A DNA stretch of 21,041 nucleotides from DAIUFH01 sp036844705 (GTDB taxonomy: Bacteria > Bacillota > Clostridia > Tissierellales > Tissierellaceae): positions 1 through 21,041 of the forward strand of contig DAIUFH010000036.1 in NCBI GenBank assembly GCA_036844705.1. The letters are read 5' to 3'. Positions within the stretch are counted from its first letter, which is position 1; every line of letters starts with the position of its first letter. The position numbers were made by a program, and so were the translations under genes. The notes below the pieces were generated by a model that had not been told where the DNA came from, searched no databases, and was given only the letters and a program-made list of their open reading frames with translations. Positions 5,560 to 13,353 of this stretch are shown here, one piece after another.

Positions 5560-6801
5560 TTATTCCTCCTTAACAGCATCGTGAAATAATTTTTCACATT
5601 TCTTAATCAAATTACCAATATCATTATTATTTATATAGCCCCATCCAATCCACATAAATTTCTTATCCTCTGATAACCCATTATATACCTCGGGATGAGT
5701 GGATGGAAAATGTCCATTTGAGGAAAGTATCTCTCCAACTTCTTTTGAGAAGAAGAAATCTACGAAAGGCTTAGTCAACTTCTTGCTTTCCTTTTTTGCT
5801 AATAAAAATATCGGACTGATTACAGCACCATCCTTTGGCCATATTGGCTTTAATGGGCTATCTTGTTTTACCATCTTTGTAAAGAAGTAGGGCATAATAG
5901 TTACTGTTGGAATTCCCGAGCTCACCTTCTTTGTATGAGCCTTTAGCATTTCTGCAGGATGCATACTCCTTAACAAAGATCTGCCAAGGCTTGCTACACC
6001 TTCCTCACCGTAGTTCTTGTATATGTTCAACAGAATTGCATTAAATAAATCAAAATCCCTCATAGGAAGTGATACTGAATCCTCAAATTCAGGCTTTAAT
6101 AAATCTGCCCAAGACTTTGGCATCTCTCTGCCCTTTAATTCCTCTGTGTTCACCATAAATACAGCAGGTACAACACCTATTATTGAATATTGTTTTTGTG
6201 GATCCTTTAAGTCTATATTCTCGTTGTCAAAATCCTTATTATATTTTTCTAGCCCTGAATTATCCTCAAAAATTCCTCGACTCTTAAATTTACCCATCAA
6301 ATTTTTATCAAAAAATAAATCAAATCCAGCAGATATAAACAAGTCAGCTAAAGAATCAGCATTATCACTTTCAATTCTTTCTTTTATCCAGTCAACTCCC
6401 ATATTTGCTGATTTTAGCTCATAATCTACTTTGAAGTCAAAGCTATCCTTGTTTTCTTCCATCCATTTATTAAAGCCTTCCAATAATGGTATCCTAACTG
6501 GGCATGGTAGCAAGCCTTCAATCTTTATATCTCCGCCTATATGCTTCTTAGGTACTGCTAAAGCATCATCAACTGAAATTCTATGTTGTTCAATTGCTTC
6601 TACTAATTTTTTTTCAAACAACTCTACGTTGACCCTCTTTGTCATACATGCCATTTTCATAGAAATAGTCTCTCCCATAAGTTTTCTCATCTTTTCATTT
6701 TTCAGCTGATCAAACCCATTTGAAACAAATATATCTATAGTTTCAGGATACTTTTCTGTAATATCAAATATCTTATCCTTTATATCAAAATACTTATTCA
6801 T
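5560..6801 (-). CDS. Binding-protein-like protein with N-terminal DUF1858-like domain and no signal peptide
   Basis: The 413-residue product has two parts. Residues 1-70 or so (ITEKYPETIDIFVSNGFDQL, then MRKLMGETISMKMACMTKR) resemble the DUF1858 helical domain. Residues about 90-400 look like a type 2 periplasmic binding protein of the Fe3+/ABC substrate-binding class (for example GVVPAVFMVNTEEL, MPKSWADLLKPEF, SVSLPMRDFDLFNAILLNIY). There is no signal peptide, lipobox or membrane helix, so the protein should stay in the cytosol, which is odd for this fold. The ATG at 6801 follows GAGGAGG. It is first in a tight three-gene block with the GTPase and ABC ATPase, and its promoter has the hcp-type operator. 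The ligand is unknown. Confidence 0.8.
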   Translation of the reverse strand: MNKYFDIKDKIFDITEKYPETIDIFVSNGFDQLKNEKMRKLMGETISMKMACMTKRVNVELFEKKLVEAIEQHRISVDDALAVPKKHIGGDIKIEGLLPCPVRIPLLEGFNKWMEENKDSFDFKVDYELKSANMGVDWIKERIESDNADSLADLFISAGFDLFFDKNLMGKFKSRGIFEDNSGLEKYNKDFDNENIDLKDPQKQYSIIGVVPAVFMVNTEELKGREMPKSWADLLKPEFEDSVSLPMRDFDLFNAILLNIYKNYGEEGVASLGRSLLRSMHPAEMLKAHTKKVSSGIPTVTIMPYFFTKMVKQDSPLKPIWPKDGAVISPIFLLAKKESKKLTKPFVDFFFSKEVGEILSSNGHFPSTHPEVYNGLSEDKKFMWIGWGYINNNDIGNLIKKCEKLFHDAVKEE

Positions 6802-6841
6802 AATATTCCTCCTCGATTTAATTCCGTATATTTACTATCCT

Positions 6842-6888
6842 ATAATATAATATTATTCAAAAAAAGTCGGTAACTAATGTTACCGACT
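6842..6888 (-). promoter_or_regulatory. Promoter of the 6801-3864 block with Crp/Fnr-type operator GTAAC-N4-GTTAC
   Basis: The operator is a perfect palindrome, GTCGGTAAC (6866-6874), TAAT, GTTACCGAC (6879-6887), centred at 6876.5. TATTAT (6842-6847, minus strand) is centred 32 bp downstream, the class II activator spacing, identical to the arrangement at hcp. TTGAAT (6855-6860) lies between but does not fit that -10 box. Confidence 0.75.
6859..6888 (-). terminator. Terminator of nudC overlapping the operator
   Basis: Read on the minus strand, AGTCGGTAAC, loop ATTA, GTTACCGACT make a 10-bp stem followed by seven T (6859-6865, sharing one base with the stem). It starts 6 nt after the nudC stop codon. 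The same bases form the operator of the next gene. Confidence 0.75.
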
Positions 6889-6894
6889 AAATGT

Positions 6895-7728
6895 TTATTT
6901 ATTTATTGATATTATGCCCTTGCCTTCCTTAAATACGCAAATCATTTCATTTGTTAAGCTTAAATCTTCAAATTCAACATCTATTTTTTCTCTCTCCACC
7001 CAGATTCCTTCCGATAACTCTTCTCCATCAATTACAATATTATCCTCACCATCTAGTTCACAGAAATAACCCATTAAAATATCATCCGCAAAACCCCATG
7101 GTTGGGATTTATAATATCGAATATTTTTTACCCGTAGTCCAACTTCCTCCATTACTTCTCTTTTTACTGTCTCCTCCAAAGACTCTCCTACTTCGTTAAA
7201 CCCAGCTATTAAAGCATATCTTTTAAATGGTCTGTTGTTATATCTTGTTAGCAATAGTTTGTCTCCATTTGTAACTGCCACAATTACTGCTGGATTGATT
7301 CTAGGATACACTGTATTTCCACAATTATCACAGCGAAGAGCTCTTTCCTTATTACTATGAACTAATAACTTTCCACAACACCCACAATATTTATTGTTAT
7401 CATACCAGGTCTTTATCTGATATGCTGTTATTCCTGCAAAAGCCATATACTTTGGTTTTAGGGTTCTAAAAGCTTCCTTGCCTACATAATCAAAGCCATC
7501 TAATACTATTTGTCTATCTGAAATAAAATAACTTATATCATCTATTGAAAATAAATATGTATAATTACCCTCAATCTCCTTTACTTGTTTATACTTTGGA
7601 AATATTAAATCCTCATTATTTGATATTAAAACCTTTTTTTCCTTAAAGAATAAAATATAACTATTATCATTTGGAGTCTGTACTTTATATTGATTATTGA
7701 AAACATGTGGTGCTATATCTTGTATCAT
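6895..7728 (-). CDS. nudC: NADH pyrophosphatase / NAD-cap decapping Nudix hydrolase
   Basis: The 277-residue product has the NudC layout. A variable N-terminal domain is followed by a zinc ribbon (C115, C118, C133 and C136, in YCGCCGK and LRCDNCGNTVYPR). Then come PRINPAVIV and a perfect Nudix box, G176-x5-E182-x7-REVMEEVGL. The family splits NAD(H) into NMN(H) and AMP, and removes NAD caps from RNA. The specificity motif downstream of the box reads SQPWGFADD (208-216) instead of the usual SQPWPFPxS, so substrate choice may differ. The start at 7728 follows GGAGGG. The gene is transcribed alone from its own extended -10 promoter and ends at a strong hairpin. Confidence 0.9.
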   Translation of the reverse strand: MIQDIAPHVFNNQYKVQTPNDNSYILFFKEKKVLISNNEDLIFPKYKQVKEIEGNYTYLFSIDDISYFISDRQIVLDGFDYVGKEAFRTLKPKYMAFAGITAYQIKTWYDNNKYCGCCGKLLVHSNKERALRCDNCGNTVYPRINPAVIVAVTNGDKLLLTRYNNRPFKRYALIAGFNEVGESLEETVKREVMEEVGLRVKNIRYYKSQPWGFADDILMGYFCELDGEDNIVIDGEELSEGIWVEREKIDVEFEDLSLTNEMICVFKEGKGIISINK

Positions 7729-7763
7729 ATATTATCCCTCCGAGTTGTAAATAACTAATATTG

Positions 7764-7772
7764 ATTATAACA
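7764..7772 (-). promoter_or_regulatory. nudC promoter (extended -10)
   Basis: On the minus strand TGT followed by TATAAT (7764-7769) makes an extended -10 element about 36 bp upstream of the nudC start. No good -35 is seen. Confidence 0.5.
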
Positions 7773-7792
7773 CAAAATCAAAAGAAGTTTTT

Positions 7793-7801
7793 TGTTATAA
7801 T
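7793..7801 (+). promoter_or_regulatory. Extended -10 promoter upstream of the sigma factor gene
   Basis: TGT followed by TATAAT (7796-7801) is a possible housekeeping promoter reading toward the sigma factor gene, 100 bp upstream of its start. It lies back to back with the nudC promoter. Confidence 0.45.
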
Positions 7802-7850
7802 TAATATACACTAAGCTATAAATTTTATTTTAAAATTATTTCTATTTAAG

Positions 7851-7878
7851 TGTAACCTAAGCCTTTCTTATCCGTTTA
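7851..7878 (+). promoter_or_regulatory. Candidate ECF-type autoregulatory promoter
   Basis: TGTAAC (7851-7856), a 16-bp spacer and CGTTTA (7873-7878) match the general form of ECF sigma promoters (AAC-type -35, CGT-type -10; compare Bacillus SigX and SigM). The start would fall near 7885, right at the ribosome site AAAGGAG (7886-7892), so the leader would be very short. Confidence 0.6.
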
Positions 7879-7900
7879 TAAAGTGAAAGGAGATTTCCCT

Positions 7901-8389
7901 ATGATAAAAGACCAGCTTGAAAAACTTTATATTGAATACAATAGGGAACTCTACCTCTATGCTGTTTCTCTATGTAGAAATCATCATCAGGCTCAGGATC
8001 TAGTAAGTGAAACCTTTTACAAAGCTATGTTATCCTTTGATTCTGATACAATATATTTTAAATTTTGGCTATTCAGAGTCTGCAAAAATTTATATATAGA
8101 TAAAGTCAGAAAGAATAGAGAGCTTGAAAATCTAAGTGAAGATTTTCTTACTACAAAGGAAACACCTTTAGATAAGATTGTTGATAATGAGGAAAGAGTC
8201 AAGCTTTATCATATGGTAATAAGCCTCAGCTCTGCATATAGAGAAATTATCATATTATATTATTATTGTGACTTTACAATTAAAGAGATATCAGAGACAA
8301 CAGGCATGACTGAAGGGGCGGCTAAGACATTGTTATTTAGAGCAAGAAAAAAGTTAAAGATAAGATTGGAGGCTGAAAATGAACTTTAA
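7901..8389 (+). CDS. ECF-type RNA polymerase sigma factor
   Basis: The 162-residue product has the two domains of extracytoplasmic-function sigma factors. Sigma region 2 is around residues 8-75 (ELYLYAVSLCRNHHQAQDLV, then FKFWLFRVCKNLYIDKVRK). Region 4 is around 105-155 (SLSSAYREIIILYYY, then TIKEISETTGMTEGAAKTLL). It should direct RNA polymerase to envelope-stress promoters when freed from the anti-sigma factor encoded next. The ATG at 7901 is chosen because AAAGGAG is 8 bp upstream; a GTG at 7883 lies before that site. The gene overlaps the anti-sigma gene by 11 bp, so the pair is translationally coupled. Confidence 0.95.
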   Translation: MIKDQLEKLYIEYNRELYLYAVSLCRNHHQAQDLVSETFYKAMLSFDSDTIYFKFWLFRVCKNLYIDKVRKNRELENLSEDFLTTKETPLDKIVDNEERVKLYHMVISLSSAYREIIILYYYCDFTIKEISETTGMTEGAAKTLLFRARKKLKIRLEAENEL

Positions 8390-9557
8390 AGAGTTAATTG
8401 AGAAATATAAACAAGGCAATGCATCAGAAGAAGAAATAAAAATTATAGAGGAAGAAATTGAAAAATACGAAGCTATTGAAGAATATCTTGCAGGTAATAT
8501 GGAGCTCGATTTTATTTCATCAAATGAAGATACAGAAAATAAGGATGAGTCAAAATACCTTAAAAGAAGTGTAAATAGAAGACTTAGGAAAGTTATTTTG
8601 ACATCTGTCTCCATAGTTTTGGCAATTTATTTAGGAATATTTTATATAATCTCCCCTATAATTGACAGTATGTATTATAATCCTAATAGAATTACAGTGG
8701 GAGAAGTAAATGATGATTTATATTTTGATTTACAAGTTTTTACTGAATTGAATATGCCAGGTTATGGTCTATCAAGTCCAGTAATTGCTGAAAGTCTTGG
8801 GTTTGGAAATTATGATATTTACTATGGGCGTAGCAAACAATTTACTCAGGAAAAAGAAGTATTGAATATGAAAATAAAAAGAGGAAAATTAACTCACCTT
8901 ACTGAAAGTCTATATCCTGAAGTCTTTATTAACTTTTTAACCTATACTCAACCAGAAGTATTTGATGAGAATTCTATTGAAAGGAAAAATGAAAGAGTCA
9001 TGAGCCATTTAAAACAGCTAAACCCTGTTTCATATGTTGCAGCTTATTTAACCTTTGATAGGGACTTAACTATGGAAGAATTTCGTGAGCTAGAATGGGA
9101 TTATCCTGTCAGATTTATATGGGCAGGAATAAGGACGGAACCAGAAGATGAAGAATATAAAAAAATTACTGGATTTCGTATAGACAATAATTTTGTGTCG
9201 CAGTCGGGTGATAGCCCTGATAAAGAAAAATACCCTGCCTTTGATTACCATGAGTGGTTAAGAGACAATGGAGGTGTAACTACTGTATCCAATACACCAA
9301 AGGCATATGAATTACATTACAAAAGTTTATTAAGATATATGGTTGACAGAGAAGAGGCCGTTTTAACTTTTGAAATGATGCCAATTAAATATGAATATTA
9401 TAAATCAGCCCTTAAATACGTAGAAGAAAATGGTGTAAATACTTATGGTGTATTAGTATTTGCAAATCCTGATGATTTGATTGACTTAGTAGAAAATGGG
9501 CCTATAGAGAACCTTGAGATTGATGAGGTATTAGCATCAAGACGATATATTCATTAA
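8379..9557 (+). CDS. Membrane anti-sigma factor (Sigma_reg_N/Sigma_reg_C type)
   Basis: The 392-residue product starts with a charged cytosolic part (MNFKELIEKYKQGNASEEEI) that would hold the sigma factor. One membrane helix follows (about 71-94, VILTSVSIVLAIYLGIFYII), then a long extracellular part. The C-terminal region (about 210-385: VSYVAAYLTFDRDLTMEEF, FIWAGIRTEPEDEE, GVLVFANPDDLIDLV) resembles the Sigma_reg_C domain of Firmicute sigma-factor regulators. It probably senses envelope conditions and releases the sigma factor. The ATG at 8379 has GGAGG in front and lies inside the end of the sigma gene. A strong hairpin follows the gene. Confidence 0.88.
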   Translation: MNFKELIEKYKQGNASEEEIKIIEEEIEKYEAIEEYLAGNMELDFISSNEDTENKDESKYLKRSVNRRLRKVILTSVSIVLAIYLGIFYIISPIIDSMYYNPNRITVGEVNDDLYFDLQVFTELNMPGYGLSSPVIAESLGFGNYDIYYGRSKQFTQEKEVLNMKIKRGKLTHLTESLYPEVFINFLTYTQPEVFDENSIERKNERVMSHLKQLNPVSYVAAYLTFDRDLTMEEFRELEWDYPVRFIWAGIRTEPEDEEYKKITGFRIDNNFVSQSGDSPDKEKYPAFDYHEWLRDNGGVTTVSNTPKAYELHYKSLLRYMVDREEAVLTFEMMPIKYEYYKSALKYVEENGVNTYGVLVFANPDDLIDLVENGPIENLEIDEVLASRRYIH

Positions 9558-9581
9558 AAAACATGAATCATTATAAGGATA

Positions 9582-9630
9582 ATAAAGGACGGCTATTTTG
9601 CTTATAATAAACAAAACAGCCGTCCTTTAT
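9582..9630. terminator. Bidirectional terminator after the sigma/anti-sigma pair
   Basis: ATAAAGGACGGCT (9582-9594) pairs with AGCCGTCCTTTAT (9618-9630). The stem continues through TTTTG/CAAAA after one mismatch. A and T tracts at its foot allow termination in both directions. The end of the small membrane protein gene on the minus strand (9627) lies inside its right arm. Confidence 0.85.
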
Positions 9631-9809
9631 TTATATTTGCATAAAAACTTTCTGTATAAATAAATCAGAACTACATATAAGCCTATAATTACAAATAATG
9701 ATATCAATCTCTCACTCATAGATCCGTCAGCAAATAATACAGGTCCAAGCCCAAAGAAGGTAACTAAAGCTAGTAAAGCAATAAATATTATATGAATTAT
9801 TGTCCTCAC
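9627..9809 (-). CDS. Small two-helix membrane protein of unknown function
   Basis: The 60-residue product has two membrane helices (about 4-22, and 34-52), joined by a short loop FADGSMSERL, and a basic tail (YRKFLCKYK). The segment GLGPVLFADGSMSER resembles a family of small uncharacterised Firmicute membrane proteins that I recall as DUF6954, but I am not certain. The start is a GTG at 9809 with GGAGGTG about 10 bp upstream. The gene lies between convergent sigma/anti-sigma genes and ftsH and has no clear operon partner. The stop codon falls within the terminator hairpin. Confidence 0.7.
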   Translation of the reverse strand: MRTIIHIIFIALLALVTFFGLGPVLFADGSMSERLISLFVIIGLYVVLIYLYRKFLCKYK

Positions 9810-9850
9810 TATCTACACCTCCAATATATCTCCTTAGTTTCTTTCTAAAA

Positions 9851-9896
9851 TAAAAAATCATCTCTTTGAAATTTATGATACCCTAAGAAATGATTT
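9851..9896. repeat. AT-rich inverted repeat between small membrane gene and ftsH
   Basis: AAAAATCATCTCTT (9851-9864) and AAGAAATGATTTTT (9883-9896) pair with one mismatch around 18 nt. A second inverted pair, CTATGCTA (9935-9942) and TAGCATAG (9983-9990), lies farther on. One of them may end the ftsH transcript. Nothing else is seen in 9810-10057. Confidence 0.4.
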
Positions 9897-10057
9897 TTAA
9901 TTTATATTCTATTTTTAAAATCATATATAAAAAACTATGCTACTTAAAAGTATCTTAACATTAACTTCTTAGACCTTATAAATAGCATAGCATATATTTC
10001 TCTATATTTTAACTATATTAACTATATAATATTAACTGGTAATTATTCTAATACTAC

Positions 10058-11884
10058 CTACGCATTCAATATCTCCATAAATTCAGTTCCAGTAATAGTT
10101 TCTTTTTCTAATAGATAATTTGACAACTCTATTAGCTTTTCCTTATTTTCTATAAGGATTTGTTTTGCCTTGTCATATGCAGACTGAATAATAGACTGCA
10201 CTTCTTTATCAATTAAAGTAGATGTTTCCGGTGAACATGCAAGAGATGAATCGCCACCAAGGAATTGATTATTCATCGTTTCAAGTGCTACCATTCCAAA
10301 CTTATCACTCATACCAAGACGTGTAACCATAGCCCTTGCTAGTTTTGTAGCTTGTTCTATATCATTGCTTGCACCTGAGGTTATTGATCCAAAGATTACC
10401 TCTTCAGCGGCTCTACCACCTGTCAATGTTGCAATCTTATTTAATGCCTCTTCTCTGGTCATCAGTACATTTTCCTGTTCTTCAACCTGCATTGTATAAC
10501 CAAGAGCTCCTGAAGTACGAGGTATGATAGTTATCTTGGTAACCGGTGCTGAATCTGTTTGCTTTGCAGCTACAAGAGCATGACCTATTTCATGATGAGC
10601 AATTATTTGTTTTTCTTTTTCCTGTATTACAGCACCCTTCCTTTGATATCCTGCTATTATAACCTCCACAGATTCCTCTAAGTCACTTTGACTTACCAAG
10701 TCCCTGCCCATTCTTACAGCTCTTAGTGCAGCTTCATTTATAATATTGGCTAGCTCTGCACCTGAAGCACCAGCAGTCATCCTTGCTATTGCATTGAAAT
10801 CTATATTATTTTCCATTTTAACGTTATGGGCATGTACCTTAAGAATAGCTTCTCTACCTTTAAGGTCAGGTAGGTTAACAGGTATTCTTCTATCAAATCT
10901 ACCTGGTCTTAATAAAGCTTTATCAAGTGATTCAGGTCTATTTGTGGCAGCTAAAATAACGACTCCCTTTTTACCATCGAACCCATCCATTTCTGATAGT
11001 AATTGGTTTAATGTTTGCTCTCTTTCATCATTTCCGCCAAAGCCTGCACCATCCCTCTTTTTACCTATAGTGTCAATTTCATCAATAAACACTATACAAG
11101 GTGCCTTTTCTTGAGCTTGCTTGAACAGATCTCTTACCTTTGCAGCACCCATACCTACAAACATTTCAACAAAATCAGAACCTGATATTGAGAAGAAAGG
11201 TACATGAGCCTCACCTGCTACTGCCTTAGCAAGCAATGTTTTACCTGTTCCGGGAGGTCCTACAAGTAATGCTCCCTTTGGCATTGTAGCACCTATATCT
11301 GCATACTTTGTTGGATTGTGAAGAAAATCAACTATTTCAACAAGTGCATCCTTTGCTTCGTCCTGACCAGCCACATCCTTAAAGGTTTTTTCATCCTGAT
11401 CAGCTGGTACATATACCTTTGCATTACTTTTACCAAAGGACATTGCATTTCCTGCACCACCCATACCCTTGGTCATTCTCTTCATCATAAATGGCCCTAA
11501 TGCAAATATGAGTACAAGAGGCAATACCATGGTCAAGAAATAACTTAACATAGGAGACATTTCCGTAGGTATTTCTTGATAGAAATTTTTAAAACCTTTA
11601 CTATATAATCTATCTACTAACTCCGGGTCTTCTATTCTACCTGTTGTATAATATTCTAGCTTTCCTTCATCATTTTTTGCAGAAAATACTATTTCGTTTT
11701 CTTTAAGCTGTACTTCCTCTATTTTCCCATTTTCTATATAATCTAAGAATGTTCCATAATCAATATTATTAATTTCTTTTCTTAATAATGGTGCAAAAAC
11801 CACTTGATTTAATAACATTAAAATTACTAACGATATAAGATAATAAAATATTAATGGCTTTTTTGGGGTTTTCCCTTCTTTCAT
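10058..11884 (-). CDS. ftsH: ATP-dependent zinc metalloprotease FtsH
   Basis: The 608-residue product is a full FtsH. TM1 is at about 10-31, followed by a short extracellular domain, and TM2 at about 108-130. The AAA+ domain has Walker A GPPGTGKT (209-216), pore loop FVGMGA, Walker B IVFIDEID and second region of homology ATNRPESLDKALLRPGRFDR. The peptidase domain has HEIGH (431-435), with a likely third zinc ligand in ASNDIEQAT. It degrades misfolded or regulatory membrane and cytosolic proteins as a hexamer. The ATG at 11884 follows GGAGGG. The gene appears monocistronic. It is not beside tilS/hpt as in the classical Firmicute locus, so it may be a second copy. Confidence 0.97.
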   Translation of the reverse strand: MKEGKTPKKPLIFYYLISLVILMLLNQVVFAPLLRKEINNIDYGTFLDYIENGKIEEVQLKENEIVFSAKNDEGKLEYYTTGRIEDPELVDRLYSKGFKNFYQEIPTEMSPMLSYFLTMVLPLVLIFALGPFMMKRMTKGMGGAGNAMSFGKSNAKVYVPADQDEKTFKDVAGQDEAKDALVEIVDFLHNPTKYADIGATMPKGALLVGPPGTGKTLLAKAVAGEAHVPFFSISGSDFVEMFVGMGAAKVRDLFKQAQEKAPCIVFIDEIDTIGKKRDGAGFGGNDEREQTLNQLLSEMDGFDGKKGVVILAATNRPESLDKALLRPGRFDRRIPVNLPDLKGREAILKVHAHNVKMENNIDFNAIARMTAGASGAELANIINEAALRAVRMGRDLVSQSDLEESVEVIIAGYQRKGAVIQEKEKQIIAHHEIGHALVAAKQTDSAPVTKITIIPRTSGALGYTMQVEEQENVLMTREEALNKIATLTGGRAAEEVIFGSITSGASNDIEQATKLARAMVTRLGMSDKFGMVALETMNNQFLGGDSSLACSPETSTLIDKEVQSIIQSAYDKAKQILIENKEKLIELSNYLLEKETITGTEFMEILNA

Positions 11885-11902
11885 AACAATCCCTCCAATC
11901 TA

Positions 11903-11931
11903 AATATAGTATATATAGTTATTGTGAACAA
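11903..11931 (-). promoter_or_regulatory. ftsH promoter
   Basis: On the minus strand TTGTTC (11926-11931), 17 bp and TATATT (11903-11908) fit a sigma-A promoter. The word ATTGTTCA is repeated three times just upstream and around the -35 (11926-11955). Confidence 0.55.
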
Positions 11932-12086
11932 TTTATGAACAATTAGTGAATATATAGTATTTTACTATATCAGTATACCCTTTTACAACTCGCTTCAACT
12001 ATTATAGGCAAAAGATATATATCCCTTAAACTAAAACTTCAAACAAAAATAGCAAAATTCGATATTTAATTGAGAAGTATAGTAGA

Positions 12087-12875
12087 CTATTTATAGTTGT
12101 CTATAATTGAGGGTAAATCATCATAAAATTTTAATACATTTTCGCCGTTCATATCATAGTCATCCATAGATAACTTCTCTAAATATTGTTTCAGTATTTC
12201 AGTAATATTTGAATCTTCATTAGACTCAATAAAATGCTTGTAAGTATTCAATACCTCGTCCTTAATTTTAGAGCTTCCTTCCTCTGCATAAATATATTGA
12301 TTACCCGTTCCAATTATGATGCCAGTGATGTATCCTTCATAAAAGTCGTTTATCCTAACTATAGTTTTGCCTCCGGCATACTTGTTTAGGTGCTTTTCAG
12401 TCATTAGCGCTCTCTCAATTAATTCATTCAGATCTACTTTCATCATTTCTCCATCTGTATATACATTCTGTCCTTCCCTATTTATAATATCCAGATACGA
12501 TTTTACCTCCTCTGACACATAATCATAGTACTTCATCAATGTATCACTTATTGTCTTCATAGATGGTGCTATATTTCTTACATATTCTTCTAGACTTAAA
12601 ACAATATCATCTACAATATCTTCATCCACTTTTTCAATGTTATTATCTAAATATGTAGTGATTTCTTCTAGTTCCTTATTTTGATTTAATAGACTATAAT
12701 ATCCTGAAAGAACATCTTTCTTTTCTTCAATAGTCAATTCCTTCTGAGTTTCATCCTCAGGTTCGACAACTTCAGGTACGATATCTTCTGGGGAGATTTC
12801 ATCCGTTGTAGTAGATTTAGTACAACCACTCAATAATATTGCCATGATTATCATAATGACGTATCTCTTCATCAT
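12087..12875 (-). CDS. Lipoprotein of unknown function
   Basis: The 262-residue product has a lipoprotein signal: MMKRYVIMIIMAILLSGC with the lipobox LLSGC (Cys18). An acidic, threonine-rich linker follows (about 19-50). The rest is charged and mostly helical (EELTIEEKKDVLSGYYSLLN region; EVKSYLDIINREGQNVYTDG). It should be anchored on the outer face of the membrane. I do not recognise the family and no enzyme motif is seen. The ATG is preceded by AGGAGGT. It is transcribed alone, away from the T-box region, with which it shares a divergent intergenic stretch. Confidence 0.8.
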   Translation of the reverse strand: MMKRYVIMIIMAILLSGCTKSTTTDEISPEDIVPEVVEPEDETQKELTIEEKKDVLSGYYSLLNQNKELEEITTYLDNNIEKVDEDIVDDIVLSLEEYVRNIAPSMKTISDTLMKYYDYVSEEVKSYLDIINREGQNVYTDGEMMKVDLNELIERALMTEKHLNKYAGGKTIVRINDFYEGYITGIIIGTGNQYIYAEEGSSKIKDEVLNTYKHFIESNEDSNITEILKQYLEKLSMDDYDMNGENVLKFYDDLPSIIDNYK

Positions 12876-12902
12876 TTTACCTCCTATCCTAATACTAATT
12901 CA

Positions 12903-12942
12903 ATTATACCCCAAGTTCAAATTTATTGAAAAAAAATTTGAA
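12903..12942 (-). promoter_or_regulatory. Lipoprotein promoter region with an inverted repeat
   Basis: TATAAT (12903-12908, minus strand) lies 28 bp upstream of the lipoprotein ATG, with a weak TTTCAA 17 bp farther. A perfect 9-bp inverted repeat, TTCAAATTT/AAATTTGAA (12916-12924, 12934-12942), covers the -35 region and might be an operator. Confidence 0.45.
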
Positions 12943-12971
12943 TTATTTTTGAGGATAACATTTTCCACCCA

Positions 12972-13000
12972 TTGACAACTTTAATGTGCCATAGTATAAT
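12972..13000 (+). promoter_or_regulatory. Consensus sigma-A promoter of the T-box transcript
   Basis: TTGACA (12972-12977), a 17-bp spacer and TATAAT (12995-13000) are a perfect match to consensus. Transcription should start near 13007. A strong constant promoter is typical for leaders controlled by termination. Confidence 0.9.
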
Positions 13001-13006
13001 CATCAC

Positions 13007-13293
13007 TATATTCAAAATTGTCTAATAGTTTTGATGGAGATAAAAATACCATTATCACATCTAAAGAGAGTTGGTGCCTGGTGAAAATCCAACGTTGTGC
13101 GGTATGTAATACTCACTCCTGAACTGCATTGTTGAAATAATAGTAGATGATGCCGGAATATAATGCCCCCGTTAAAAGGCTAGGATTGATTACGATCCGA
13201 TTGAGTCAATTTACATATGTAAATTGTAAATAAGAGTGGTACCACGGATATACCCCGTCTCTAAAGTAGTTATACTTTGAGGCGGGTTTTTTT
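13007..13293 (+). ncRNA. T-box riboswitch leader, candidate leucine specifier
   Basis: This leader has the hallmarks of a T-box, which binds uncharged tRNA and then lets RNA polymerase pass. AAGAGTGGTACCACGG (13232-13247) is the conserved antiterminator sequence that binds the tRNA acceptor end. It is followed by a terminator, CCCGTCTC...GAGGCGGG with TTTTTTT (13254-13293). Stem I features are AGAGAG at about 13065, a distal hairpin TTGG...CCAA, and GAACTGC at about 13120. The link AGTAG...GCCGG...CCCGTTA follows. The triplet before ACTCCTGAACTGC is CTC, so the specifier may be CUC (Leu). TAC (Tyr), three bases earlier, is the main alternative. It controls the permease-like and amidohydrolase genes downstream. 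Confidence 0.93.
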
Positions 13294-13353
13294 ATATCAA
13301 TGTCTTGGCCAGACAGTATCTAATTCAAAATACTAAATTTAAGGAGGAATAAT

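Noticed and set aside
6855..6860. TTGAAT as the -35 box of the 6801-3864 block
   Set aside because: It would need TAGTAA as -10 at 17 bp. The TATTAT placed 32 bp from the operator centre matches the hcp arrangement better, although the weaker alternative is not excluded.
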